DNA of 64,000 nucleotides from assembly GCF_900258505.1 (NCBI RefSeq), contig NZ_LT984895.1:1-64000 (forward strand), in the 5' to 3' direction. The stretch's first letter is position 1. The number at the start of each line of letters is the position of its first letter. Shown here in pieces: positions 33,672 through 43,010 of the stretch. The notes under the pieces are model-generated. The model was not told where the DNA came from, searched no databases, and saw only the letters and a list, made by a program, of their open reading frames with translations. Both the position numbers and the translations under genes were made by a program. The DNA is from Brachybacterium timonense (GTDB lineage Bacteria > Actinomycetota > Actinomycetes > Actinomycetales > Dermabacteraceae).

Positions 33672-34691
33672 TCACTTCGCAGCGATCCACACCGGGTCGT
33701 CTTCGAAGCTCAGCAGCACCTCGGCCTTGAACAGCCCGTCCTGCACGGCATCATCCGGGACGATGAACGCTTCGTCGTAGGTAGCGTTGCCGCCGTCGTA
33801 CAGTTCGCCCACCTCGATCGACGACTTCGGCGTGACACCGCCGGAGCTGTAGGAGTTGCCGCCGGCGGACACGTACTCCACATGCACGCCGAAGGCTGGC
33901 GAGAGGCTGCCGTCGCCGTGGTAGGTGACGGTGACCGGCACGAGAATGTACCGCTCGCCCTCGCCGGGCTGATCGTTGAACTGGTTGGCCTCCATCATGG
34001 CCTGGGTGGCGTCCCAGTTGACCTCGCCGAGCTGCACGTCGATTGTGCCGCCCTCACCATCGTTGAGGGTGAAGGTCTCGCCCAGTGCGAGCGGGTTGTC
34101 CCGGGTGCCGCCGCCGGTGGCGCCGGTGTCACCACCCTTGTCGCCGCCCTTATCGCCGCCGGTGTCACCACCCTTATCGCCGCCGGTGGCGCCGGTGTCA
34201 CCACCCTTATCGCCGCCCTTATCGCCGCCGGTGTCACCACCCTGGTCGCTTCCGCCGTCGCCACCTTCATCGCCGCCGGTGTCACCGCCCTCATCGCCGC
34301 CGGTGTCGCCGCCGTCATCCTTACCCTGTTCCTGACCCTGGGTCTGGCCACCGTCGTCGCCGCCGCGCGTGAACAGGAAGATACCGCCGCCGATCAGGCC
34401 GGCGATGAGGGCAAGCACCGCGCAGCCGATGCAGACGAACAGAGCGATCTTGCCAGCACCACCCTTCTTGGGCTGTTCACCAGACATGTCACCCTGCCCA
34501 AAGGAGGCGTCGTAGCCGCCATAGCTGTTCGCTGAGCCCTGGCCGTACGCGTCCGCCGAAGGCTGACCGTAGCTCTGGTCGTATCCCTGTCCGTAACTGT
34601 TGGGGGAAGCCTGGCCGTACCCCTGGCCATAGCCGTCCTGACCCGCGCTGTTGTCCTGCGGTCCCCATCCGCCCTGTGGTGGCTGCGACAT
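33672..34691 (-). CDS. DUF4352-like membrane-anchored protein with low-complexity linkers
   Basis: The 339-residue protein has three parts. Residues 1-70 are Gly/Gln/Tyr/Ser-rich (repeats such as YGQGYGQ). Residues 81-108 form one membrane helix. After it, residues 112-200 are a Gly-Asp-Lys linker with repeats of GGDKGGDTG. The C-terminal 130 residues resemble the DUF4352 beta-sandwich (NDGEGGTIDVQLGEVNWDAT, GERYILVPVTVTYHGDGSL). This orientation puts the C-terminal domain outside the cell. Function is unknown. The linker repeats should vary in length between strains. Confidence 0.75.
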   Translation of the reverse strand: MSQPPQGGWGPQDNSAGQDGYGQGYGQASPNSYGQGYDQSYGQPSADAYGQGSANSYGGYDASFGQGDMSGEQPKKGGAGKIALFVCIGCAVLALIAGLIGGGIFLFTRGGDDGGQTQGQEQGKDDGGDTGGDEGGDTGGDEGGDGGSDQGGDTGGDKGGDKGGDTGATGGDKGGDTGGDKGGDKGGDTGATGGGTRDNPLALGETFTLNDGEGGTIDVQLGEVNWDATQAMMEANQFNDQPGEGERYILVPVTVTYHGDGSLSPAFGVHVEYVSAGGNSYSSGGVTPKSSIEVGELYDGGNATYDEAFIVPDDAVQDGLFKAEVLLSFEDDPVWIAAK

Positions 34692-34819
34692 AGTGCGTTG
34701 TGGCGTCGCCCGGCGACGCCGCTCCCCTCTCCCGAAGTGCGCCCGCCATCACGCGGGCAGATGTCTGACCGCACCATCATAGGGCCCTGTAACGTCGCCA
34801 GGTAGCCCGTGAATCCGTC

Positions 34820-36961
34820 TCAGGTGTGCTGCCGGAAGCGCTCACCGTGGAAGCGTCCGACGCCTGCACGGTCGGAGGCTCCGCTCGCATCGAGGTACGG
34901 CGTGACGCCGCCGCGGTGTCGGGGGAATCCGGCGCCCAGGATCATGGCGAGATCGACCTGCTCGACGGTCTCGACCACGCCCTCATCGAGCATCAGGCGG
35001 ATCTCCTCCGCGAGGCCATCGCAGACGCGCCGCAGCAGTGCATCGCCGACGGGCGCGCTCGAGCCAACCGTGCCATCGACGGGCGCGAACACCTGCGTGA
35101 CCTGCTCAGACACTCGTGGATGCACGGCATCCCGCGTGGGTTCGGTGAAGCGTCGACGCTGATCGGCCATGGCTGTCAGCCCCGGTGAGCGGTGGAAGCG
35201 GTCGCCCAACTGGTCGTGCAGCACTTCGCCCACGTGGTCGGCGACGGCCAGCCCCACGAGGTCCAACAGGGCGAAGGGCCGCATCGGCAAGCCCAGGGGA
35301 TCCAGTGACTCGTCCACCTGCGCGGGGTCGGCGCCGGCATCGAGGGAGGCGAGCACAGCGCCGAGCACGCGGAACAGCAGGCGGTTGACCACGAAGCCAG
35401 GGGCATCGGCGCTGCGGACGGCGAACTTCCGCAGTCTGCGCACCACCTCGAGGCCGGTGGCGAGCGTCGTGCCGTCGGTCGCAGGCGTGTGGATCACCTC
35501 GACCAGCGGCATTTTCGCGACCGGGTTGAAGAAGTGCAGGCCCACCACGCGCTCAGGATGAGCGAGGTCCTCCGCCATGGCCGCGATGGAGAGGGAGGAG
35601 GTGTTGGAGACGAGTAGTGCATCCGGGGCGAGCACACCCTCGAGCTCGGCGAACACGGATTTCTTGACCGCAAGCACCTCCGGCACGGCCTCGAGCACGA
35701 GATCGCACTCCGTCAGGTCGCTCACCTGAACGGTGGCGCTCAGCAGGCCGCTGACCTCACGCGCGTCCTCGGCGCTGAGTCGTCCCCGCTCGGCTGCCTG
35801 GCTGATCACTGAGCGGGCTGCCGCAAGGCCCTTGTGGGCGGTCTGTTCATCGAGGTCGCGCAGCACGACGGGCACGCGCAAGCCGAGTGCGAGCTGCGCG
35901 GCGATCTGCGACGCCATCAAACCGGCGCCGGCGACGCCCACTCGCCGGATCTCGCGGGCTCCCTCGACAGGGCTGCGGCCTGGCTTGCCGTGGCGCAGCA
36001 GCTCGGCGGCGTACAGGCTGGCGGCCGCAGCGGGGCTGCGTACCAGCTCAGCGAGGGCGGTGGCTTCCCGGTCGAGCGCTTCGCGCAGGGTGGAGCCGGG
36101 CAGCTGTTCGAGCAGCGCCAGCGCCCGGGCAACGGCGGGTGCGCCCTGATCGGCCAGTCGTGTGGCCCACTGGCGGCGAGTCTCCGCCGGTCCATGGGGC
36201 GCATCGAGGGCGGCCTGCTGGGCCTGCGCCTCCTCGGAGTCGGCGGCGGGCAGCGGTTCGGGTCGGGTGAAGGCGCCGTGCCCGTCGGCGGCGCGACGTG
36301 TCGCGATAATGGCACCGAAGGCATCCAGGGCGGCGTCCACGTCGTCGGCGAGCGCGTCGATCAGGCCAATAGTCTGCGCTTGCTCGGCAGTGAGCTGTCG
36401 GTCGCGGGCTGGGTCCTCGAGGATCAGGCGTGCTGCTGCCTCCGGTCCGATGACGCTGCCGACGAGGGTGGTGCCGCCCCAGCCGGGCAGGATGCCCAGG
36501 CTCGTCTCCGGCAGGCCGATGGCATGCACCCCGGGTGCTGCGGTGCGCACGTCTGCCATGAGCGCGACCTCGAGGCCGCCGCCGAGCGCGGCGCCGTTGA
36601 TGTGGGCGAGGATCGGCACCGGGCTGCGGCGCACACGGATCTGCAGGTCGTGGGCTGCGCGGGTCATGGCCTCGACGTTGTCGACGGCGGTGGGGTCGGC
36701 GAACATGGCCAGGTCCGCACCGGCGAGGAAGGTGCGGCCGGTGCCGATCAGTGCGATGGCCTGGATAGTGCCTGCGTCTGCCCGGTCAAGGGCGTGGCCG
36801 ATGGCATCGGTGACCGCGGCGACGGATTGCGGGCCCAGTGTCGCGGGGCGGCGCTCCTCCCCCTCGGGTGGGGCGAAACGCAGCACGGCAACGGTGCCGA
36901 TCGCGGAATGCTCGCGGTCTTCAGTCAGGACGCGGGTGACGTGCTCGGTGTAGCTGCTCAT
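34820..36961 (-). CDS. fadB: Fatty-acid oxidation multifunctional enzyme, FadB type
   Basis: The 713-residue protein joins an enoyl-CoA hydratase domain (GTGRTFLAGADLAMF, NGAALGGGLEVALMADVRTA, ETSLGILPGWGGTTL) to an NAD-binding 3-hydroxyacyl-CoA dehydrogenase (VGVAGAGLMASQIAAQLALG, then GLHFFNPVAKMPLVEVI) and its helical C-domain. It carries out hydration and oxidation in beta-oxidation. The start at 36961 follows GAAAGG. No intact thiolase is next to it; the only thiolase in the window is the truncated copy at 45689. Confidence 0.93.
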   Translation of the reverse strand: MSSYTEHVTRVLTEDREHSAIGTVAVLRFAPPEGEERRPATLGPQSVAAVTDAIGHALDRADAGTIQAIALIGTGRTFLAGADLAMFADPTAVDNVEAMTRAAHDLQIRVRRSPVPILAHINGAALGGGLEVALMADVRTAAPGVHAIGLPETSLGILPGWGGTTLVGSVIGPEAAARLILEDPARDRQLTAEQAQTIGLIDALADDVDAALDAFGAIIATRRAADGHGAFTRPEPLPAADSEEAQAQQAALDAPHGPAETRRQWATRLADQGAPAVARALALLEQLPGSTLREALDREATALAELVRSPAAAASLYAAELLRHGKPGRSPVEGAREIRRVGVAGAGLMASQIAAQLALGLRVPVVLRDLDEQTAHKGLAAARSVISQAAERGRLSAEDAREVSGLLSATVQVSDLTECDLVLEAVPEVLAVKKSVFAELEGVLAPDALLVSNTSSLSIAAMAEDLAHPERVVGLHFFNPVAKMPLVEVIHTPATDGTTLATGLEVVRRLRKFAVRSADAPGFVVNRLLFRVLGAVLASLDAGADPAQVDESLDPLGLPMRPFALLDLVGLAVADHVGEVLHDQLGDRFHRSPGLTAMADQRRRFTEPTRDAVHPRVSEQVTQVFAPVDGTVGSSAPVGDALLRRVCDGLAEEIRLMLDEGVVETVEQVDLAMILGAGFPRHRGGVTPYLDASGASDRAGVGRFHGERFRQHT

Positions 36962-37217
36962 GAGGGGCCTTTCGTGCTCGTCGTCGAGCGGCGACGCGGG
37001 CGGAAGAATCTGGTACCGCGGGTTTCACATAGTCGGGGCCAGCATGCCGCACTGGGCCACCGCTGTCCATCCCCCGCGCCCCGCGATCCCTGCCTGGTGG
37101 TCCCCACGCGGTCCGTGAACCCGCTCCGCGGGTGCGCGGCGATCGGTTGCGTCGGGGTCCCGTCCCCTCGGGTGGATACGGGGCTACGGTGGATACACAA
37201 TCCAGGAAGGAGTCCGC

Positions 37218-40031
37218 GTGGCCCTCTCTGCCTCGCTGTCGACCGCCGCTGACGTTGCCGCCGCGATGGAGGTGGATCCCGACCAGGGCCTTCCTCCCGA
37301 GGAAGCCGCGCGACGCCTCGCGGCACACGGCACCAATGAACTCGTCGGCTCAGACCGCGACCCGGCGTGGAAGCGCTTCCTCGCGCAGTTTCACGACCCT
37401 CTGATCTACCTGCTTCTGGGCGCGATCGTCATCGCAACCGGCGCATGGATCCTCGAGGGCGCCCACGGTGTCCCGGTGGACGCCATCGTGATCGCCGTGA
37501 TCGTTGTGGCCAACGCCGCGCTCGGTTTCGTGCAGGAGAACAAGGCGGCCGACGCCGTCGCCGCTCTCGCCGATATGACCGCCGCCCACGCGAGCGTGCT
37601 GCGCGGCGGGGACATCGTCGACGTACCCGCCGCCGAGCTTGTGCCTGGCGATGTGCTCGTGCTCGCCGAGGGCGATTCCGTCGGCGCCGATGCTCGGCTG
37701 TTCACTGCCACCTCGCTGCGCATCCAGGAGTCCTCGCTCACCGGGGAATCCGACGCCGTCACGAAGGACTCAGCGCCCCTGGAGCAGGAGGTGCAGATCG
37801 GCGACCGCACCAACATGGTGTTCAAGGGCACCGCGGTGACCTCTGGCGTAGGCCGTGCGGTCGTGACGGCCACCGGCATGGGCACCGAAATGGGCACAAT
37901 CGCCACCCTGCTGGATGAGACGGAGCAGGAGCCCAGCCCGCTGCAGCGTGAGATCACCAAGATCTCCACGACGCTCGGGCTGCTCGTGATCGGCATCGCG
38001 ATCGTCGTGATGGCAACGATGGCGTTCCTCCAGGGCGTGCACAGCCTGCAGGAGGCCGTACAGATCCTTCTGCTCGGTGTCTCGCTCGCTGTCGCCGCTG
38101 TGCCGGAGGGGCTGCCCGCGATCCTCTCTCTCGTGCTCGCGATCGGTGTGCGCGCCCTCGCCGCCCGCAACGCGGTGATGAAGAACCTGCCGTCGGTCGA
38201 GACGCTCGGCTCCACCTCCGTTATCTGCTCCGACAAGACCGGCACCCTCACCCGCAACGAAATGACCCTGCGTGAGGTGATCACCGCCTCCGGCCGGACC
38301 GAGTTCAGCGGCATCGGCTACGCCCCCGACGGCGAGGCTCGCACCAGCGTCGGCGCCGACGATGTGACCGGCCCCGACGCAGTCCTCGCGGAGGCGCGCC
38401 GCGTGATCGCCGGCGGGTCGCTTGCCAATGACGCCCGCCTGCGGCAGGAGGAGGCCGGTGACTGGAGCATCCATGGCGACCCCACCGAAGCCGCGTTCCT
38501 GACAGCCCAGCACAAGCTCGACGGCACATCGGAGCTGGTCTCTGGCCGGCGCCGCCTCGGCGAGGTGCCGTTCTCGTCGGACCGCAAGATGATGTCCGTG
38601 CTCGTCGACACCGACGGTGCCGACCCTGCCGCTGCGGTCATCATCGCCAAAGGCGCGCCCGATGTGCTGCTCCAGCGCTGCACCGCGGAGCAGGTGGGCG
38701 CGGATACCCGCCCTCTCACGCCCGCGTCACGCGAAGCCTGGGCGCAGCGGGTCGAGGAGCTTGGCGCGCAGGGGTACCGCACCCTCGCCGTGGCCTCGCG
38801 CCGCATCGAACAGCAGCCCGCTGAGCTGACCGCCGCCGACGAGCGGGATCTGGTGCTCGCCGGCGTCGTCGGCATCATCGATCCGCCGCGCGAGGAGGCG
38901 AAGCAGGCGATCGCCGACGCCCACCGCGCGGGGATCCGCACCGTGATGATCACCGGCGACCACCCGGTGACAGCCTCCCGGATCGCCGCCGACCTCGGGA
39001 TCACCGATGAGCAGACGCCACGGGTCGCGACCGGGCAGGACATCGCCGCACTGAGCGACGACGACCTGGTGGGGGTCACGCGCGATACCTCGGTGTATGC
39101 CCGTGTGGCACCCGAGCACAAGCTCAGGATCGTCGACGCGCTGCAGGGGCAGAACCTCGTGGTCGCTATGACCGGCGACGGCGTGAACGACGCACCCGCG
39201 CTCAAAAGCGCCGACATCGGCATCGCCATGGGCATCACCGGCACCGAAGTCACCAAAGAAGCCGCGACCATGATCCTGGGCGATGACGACTACACCACGA
39301 TCGTGCATGCCGTGCGGCAGGGCCGCGTCGTCTTCGACAACATCGCCTCATTCATGCGCTACCTGCTCAGCTCCAATATGGGCGAGGTGGCCGCGGTCTT
39401 CCTGGGCGTCGTGCTCGCCGGGGTGATCGGCCTGGCGGATCCCGCGCATCCCGGCGCCGCCGTGGTGCCCCTGCTGGCCACGCAGATCCTGTGGATCAAC
39501 CTGGTGACCGACTCCGGTCCCGCGCTCGCCATGGGCCTGGATCCGGAGATCGACGACGTTATGGCACGCCGCCCACGGCCGCTCACACGCCCGATCATCG
39601 ACCGCGCCATGTGGGGGCGGATCCTGTCGATCGGCCTGATCATGGGCGTGCTCACGCTGCTGGTGTACGACCTCACGCTCCCCGGCGGTCTGATCGGCGG
39701 GCTCGATCAGCTCGTGCCTGTCGAGGTGCAGCTGGATACGGCCCGTACCACCGCGTTCACGGCGCTGGTGATGATGCAGCTGTTCAACGCGTTGAACTCT
39801 CGCTCCGCGCGCGCAAGCGCCTTCCACCACCTGGCCACCAATGGGTGGCTGTGGGTCTCGCTGGCTCTCGCGGTGGTGGCGCAGGTGGCGGTGGTGCATC
39901 TGCCGGTGCTGCAGACCGCCTTCGGCACGGTCGCGCTGCATTGGCAGCACTGGCTGGTGACCGTCGGCGCTGGTGCGGTTGTGCTGGTGATCGAGGAGAT
40001 CATCAAGGCGATCCAGCGCGCCCGCGGCTGA
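37218..40031 (+). CDS. Ca2+-type P-type ATPase
   Basis: The 937-residue pump has phosphorylation Asp339 in DKTGTLT, the TGES loop near 175, GDGVNDAPALKSADIGIAMG near 653 and about ten helices. AAVPEGLPAILS in helix 4 and NLVTDSGPALAMG in helix 6 are the ion-site signatures of P2A calcium pumps, though Mn2+ pumps are similar. GTG 37218 follows AAGGAG at good distance. It stands alone as a unit. Its last codons are repeated 45 bp downstream. Confidence 0.92.
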   Translation: MALSASLSTAADVAAAMEVDPDQGLPPEEAARRLAAHGTNELVGSDRDPAWKRFLAQFHDPLIYLLLGAIVIATGAWILEGAHGVPVDAIVIAVIVVANAALGFVQENKAADAVAALADMTAAHASVLRGGDIVDVPAAELVPGDVLVLAEGDSVGADARLFTATSLRIQESSLTGESDAVTKDSAPLEQEVQIGDRTNMVFKGTAVTSGVGRAVVTATGMGTEMGTIATLLDETEQEPSPLQREITKISTTLGLLVIGIAIVVMATMAFLQGVHSLQEAVQILLLGVSLAVAAVPEGLPAILSLVLAIGVRALAARNAVMKNLPSVETLGSTSVICSDKTGTLTRNEMTLREVITASGRTEFSGIGYAPDGEARTSVGADDVTGPDAVLAEARRVIAGGSLANDARLRQEEAGDWSIHGDPTEAAFLTAQHKLDGTSELVSGRRRLGEVPFSSDRKMMSVLVDTDGADPAAAVIIAKGAPDVLLQRCTAEQVGADTRPLTPASREAWAQRVEELGAQGYRTLAVASRRIEQQPAELTAADERDLVLAGVVGIIDPPREEAKQAIADAHRAGIRTVMITGDHPVTASRIAADLGITDEQTPRVATGQDIAALSDDDLVGVTRDTSVYARVAPEHKLRIVDALQGQNLVVAMTGDGVNDAPALKSADIGIAMGITGTEVTKEAATMILGDDDYTTIVHAVRQGRVVFDNIASFMRYLLSSNMGEVAAVFLGVVLAGVIGLADPAHPGAAVVPLLATQILWINLVTDSGPALAMGLDPEIDDVMARRPRPLTRPIIDRAMWGRILSIGLIMGVLTLLVYDLTLPGGLIGGLDQLVPVEVQLDTARTTAFTALVMMQLFNALNSRSARASAFHHLATNGWLWVSLALAVVAQVAVVHLPVLQTAFGTVALHWQHWLVTVGAGAVVLVIEEIIKAIQRARG

Positions 40032-40097
40032 GCACGTCGGGCCCCGCGCCCGGCAGCATGGCACGCCCGCGGCTGAGCACGTCGGGCCCCGCGCCCA
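40021..40097. repeat. 45-bp-spaced repeat covering the P-ATPase end
   Basis: A 30-bp sequence beginning CCCGCGGCTGAGCACGTCGG occurs at 40021 and 40066. The first copy contains the last codons and the stop. Confidence 0.9.
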
Positions 40098-40144
40098 GAT
40101 CACGAGCCGTTCAGGCCGACGGGTCCGGGCGCGGGCCAGCCCCG

Positions 40145-41866
40145 TCAGGCCTGCGGCGTCTGCTCGTCCTCCCGGATCCACACAGCTGCCTGGGCGGGCA
40201 GCTGGTCGTGATCCAGCACCGCGGAGGCCATCAGCACCTGCCCGGCCGGCAACGGGTATGGCTGCTGGCCCGTGTTCAGCAGGGCCGACCATCCGCCCGG
40301 CCGACGGATATGCAGCACGTCCTCGCGGCCCGTCTCCACCCACTGCAGCTCCTCTGCGGCCTGCAGGTCTCGGCGCAGACGCAGCGCCTGTCGATACAGC
40401 TCGAGCGTGGAGCCATCGACGCCCTGCTGCGCCTGCACGGACAGCTCACCGAAGCTCTCAGGCTGCGGCAGGTGCGGTGCGGCCTCGCCGAAGCCGAAGG
40501 CGACGCCGTCGCGCGTCCACGGGATCGGCACGCGGCAGCCGTCACGTCCCACATCCTCACCGGGGCTGCGGAAGAACGTCGGATCCTGGCGCGCCTCATC
40601 GGGCAGGTCACCCACCTCGGGCAGTCCCAGCTCCTCGCCCTGGTACAGGTACATGGATCCGGGCAGGGCCAGCAGGAACAGGGTGGCAGCGCGGCCGCGG
40701 CGCAGACCACCAGCCCCGTCAACGTCCTCCTGTTTTCCACCCGAGAGCAGCCAGCTGTTTCCACCCTTGCGGGTATCACCATTGCGCGGCGGCAGCCCAT
40801 AGCGGGTGACGTGGCGAACGTGATCATGGTTGGAGAGCACCCACGTGGTGGAGGATCCCGCCGCCGCTGCGGCAGCCAGGTTCTCCTCGATCACGCGACG
40901 GTACTGGGCGGCATCGAAATCCGCCTCGAGCATGTCGAAGTTGAACGCCTGCCCCAGGCTCGTCGGCCGCGCATACAGGGCACGTCGCTCGGGGGTGGCC
41001 ACCCAGGCTTCCGCGACGGCGGTGCGCGGCGGGTCGTACTGGTTCATGATGGCGCGCCAGCCGGCGTAGATCTCATGGACTTCGTCGCGGTCCTCCAGCG
41101 GATGCGTGCCGGACGTGCGATCCATGGCGTCCAGCTCCGCCTGGCTGGGCAGGGAGGCGGTGTCCTCCGGCAGGTCTTTGGCCAGCAGCTGGGCGACGTC
41201 CACGCGGAAGCCGTCCACGCCGCGGTCACACCAGAACCGCACCGTGGTCTCGAAGTCCTCGATGACGTCGGGGTGCTTCCAGTTCAGATCGGGCTGTTCT
41301 GGGGCGAACAGATGCAGGTACCACTGCCCGTCCTCCACCTGCTCCCAGGCGGAGCCGCCGAACATGGAGGTCCAGTCAGTGGGCGGCAGTTCGCCGTTCT
41401 CACCGCGGCCCTCACGGAAGATGTACCGCTCGCGGGCCGCGCTGCCACGTCCACCCGCCAGGGCCTCCTGAAAGAAACGATGCCGGTTGCTCGTGTGGTT
41501 GGGGACGATGTCGACGATCAGCTTGATACCGGCATCGTGCAGGGCAGCGATCAGCTCGTCCATGTCCGCGAGCGTGCCCAGGCGCGGATCGACGTCCCGG
41601 TAGTCGTCGACGTCGTAGCCGCCGTCCGCGAGCTGGGACGGGTAGAACGGGCTCAGCCAGACGGCGTCGATGCCGAGGTCCTTCAGGTAGGGCACGCGGC
41701 TGGTGATGCCGGGGATGTCGCCCAGGCCGTCACCGCCCGCGTCGGCGAAACTGCGCGGGTAGATCTGGTAGACGCAGGCCTGGCGCCACCAGTCGCGCTC
41801 AGTGGCCGACGGATCGATGGAACGCTGGTCAGTCACGGTCCGGTCATTCGCAGCAGGAGTGCTCAT
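40145..41866 (-). CDS. Alpha-glucosidase / oligo-1,6-glucosidase, GH13
   Basis: The 573-residue enzyme has the GH13 conserved regions: VDIVPNHTS, GFRVDVAQ (nucleophile Asp), VAEAWV (acid/base Glu) and LSNHDH (third Asp). QIYPRSFADAGGDGLGDIPG is typical of the oligoglucosidase subfamily. No signal peptide, so it acts on imported alpha-glucosides such as maltose, isomaltose or sucrose. The ATG at 41866 is directly preceded by GGAGGG, too close for a ribosome site, and by CAGGAT at 6 nt, so it may be leaderless. Confidence 0.9.
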   Translation of the reverse strand: MSTPAANDRTVTDQRSIDPSATERDWWRQACVYQIYPRSFADAGGDGLGDIPGITSRVPYLKDLGIDAVWLSPFYPSQLADGGYDVDDYRDVDPRLGTLADMDELIAALHDAGIKLIVDIVPNHTSNRHRFFQEALAGGRGSAARERYIFREGRGENGELPPTDWTSMFGGSAWEQVEDGQWYLHLFAPEQPDLNWKHPDVIEDFETTVRFWCDRGVDGFRVDVAQLLAKDLPEDTASLPSQAELDAMDRTSGTHPLEDRDEVHEIYAGWRAIMNQYDPPRTAVAEAWVATPERRALYARPTSLGQAFNFDMLEADFDAAQYRRVIEENLAAAAAAGSSTTWVLSNHDHVRHVTRYGLPPRNGDTRKGGNSWLLSGGKQEDVDGAGGLRRGRAATLFLLALPGSMYLYQGEELGLPEVGDLPDEARQDPTFFRSPGEDVGRDGCRVPIPWTRDGVAFGFGEAAPHLPQPESFGELSVQAQQGVDGSTLELYRQALRLRRDLQAAEELQWVETGREDVLHIRRPGGWSALLNTGQQPYPLPAGQVLMASAVLDHDQLPAQAAVWIREDEQTPQA

Positions 41867-42083
41867 CCCTCCATCCTGGCGCACGGACAGCGCGGGGTCA
41901 CGACGAAAGGCCCTGCGGATCACCGGCCCTGCCCTCAACGCAGCACGCGACATCACCGGGGGCGCATCCCGCCGCTGGACCCGTCGCCCCCGGGGCGCTG
42001 ACCCTCCCGGATCCGTCCCGGAACCTGCGACCCGTGGGGCGCGGCTTCCCCGCCGCCTGTGCGCCTCCAGCCACAATGAACAG

Positions 42084-42911
42084 ATGACCGCTTCCTCCGA
42101 GGCCGCGAGGCCCGATGCCATAACGCTCGACGCCACGACGCCTTCTGCCCCCGAGCGCACCGCTGACCCCGTCGCCACTGCGCCGGACGTCGCCCTGCGG
42201 TCGACCGCGCCGTGGGGCGCGCAGCTCGGCGCCTGGAGCGTGCACCTGTTCACCGCCAGCGGCCTGCTATGGGCCACACTCGCCACGATCGCCCTGATCG
42301 ATGGGGACGCGAAGGCCATGTGGGGGTGGCTCGGAGTTGCCTTGTTCGTCGATGCCGTCGACGGCACCCTGGCCCGCCGGGCACGGGTCAAGGAGGTGAT
42401 CCCGTGGTTCGACGGCGGCATCATGGACATCGCCGTCGACTATCTGACCTGGACGTTCATCCCAGCGGTGTACTTCGCCCTGCACCTGCCAGCGGGGCCG
42501 CGGCCACTGGCGATCGGTCTCGCCGCGCTGATCCTCATCTCCTCGATGTTCTGCTACGCGAACACGGGCTGGAAATCGACCGACCATTACTTCGTCGGCT
42601 TCCCCGCGGCCTGGAACATCGTCGTGCTCATGCTGTACCTGCTGGGCACCGGTGCCGTGTTCAACACCGTCGTCGTCGTGGTGTTGGCGATCGCCACCCT
42701 GGTCCCACTGCACTACACGCATCCATTCCGGGTGAAGCACCTGATGGTGCCGAACCTCCTCGCGGTGGCGGCCTGGGGCGCCGGAGCGGTGTGGCTGGTC
42801 ACGGCGATGCCGGAGCGACCGGTGCTCGCCACGGCCCTGTTCTACGTCGGCGGCGGCTGGCTGCTGCTCACCGGCGTGCTGCGCTCGATCCTCGGGGCGA
42901 AGCGCGGCTGA
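42084..42911 (+). CDS. CDP-alcohol phosphatidyltransferase, phosphatidylcholine-synthase-like
   Basis: The 275-residue membrane protein has the CDP-alcohol motif as DAVDGTLARR then DGGIMDIAVD, matching D-x2-D-G-x2-A-R-x8-G-x3-D-x3-D. The RVKEVIPWFDGGIMDIAVDY part and the later HYTHPFRVKHLM are characteristic of Pcs, which joins choline to CDP-diacylglycerol. About eight helices follow a 45-residue Thr/Ala-rich N-terminus. CACAAT lies 6 nt before the ATG. The choline specificity is inferred from motif similarity. Confidence 0.8.
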   Translation: MTASSEAARPDAITLDATTPSAPERTADPVATAPDVALRSTAPWGAQLGAWSVHLFTASGLLWATLATIALIDGDAKAMWGWLGVALFVDAVDGTLARRARVKEVIPWFDGGIMDIAVDYLTWTFIPAVYFALHLPAGPRPLAIGLAALILISSMFCYANTGWKSTDHYFVGFPAAWNIVVLMLYLLGTGAVFNTVVVVVLAIATLVPLHYTHPFRVKHLMVPNLLAVAAWGAGAVWLVTAMPERPVLATALFYVGGGWLLLTGVLRSILGAKRG

Positions 42912-43010
42912 GCCGGCCTGCAGGCCCCGACGCGTGCCGTCCCCGTCGGCCGCTGCATAGGCGGCGAGCCCATGGTCAGAGCGCCCGCTGTCGCGTCGTC
43001 GCCGGTCGGT

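Noticed and set aside
39491-42001. 836-codon plus-strand frame across the P-ATPase end and alpha-glucosidase
   Set aside because: It runs in a wrong frame of one gene and antisense to the other; no family pattern.
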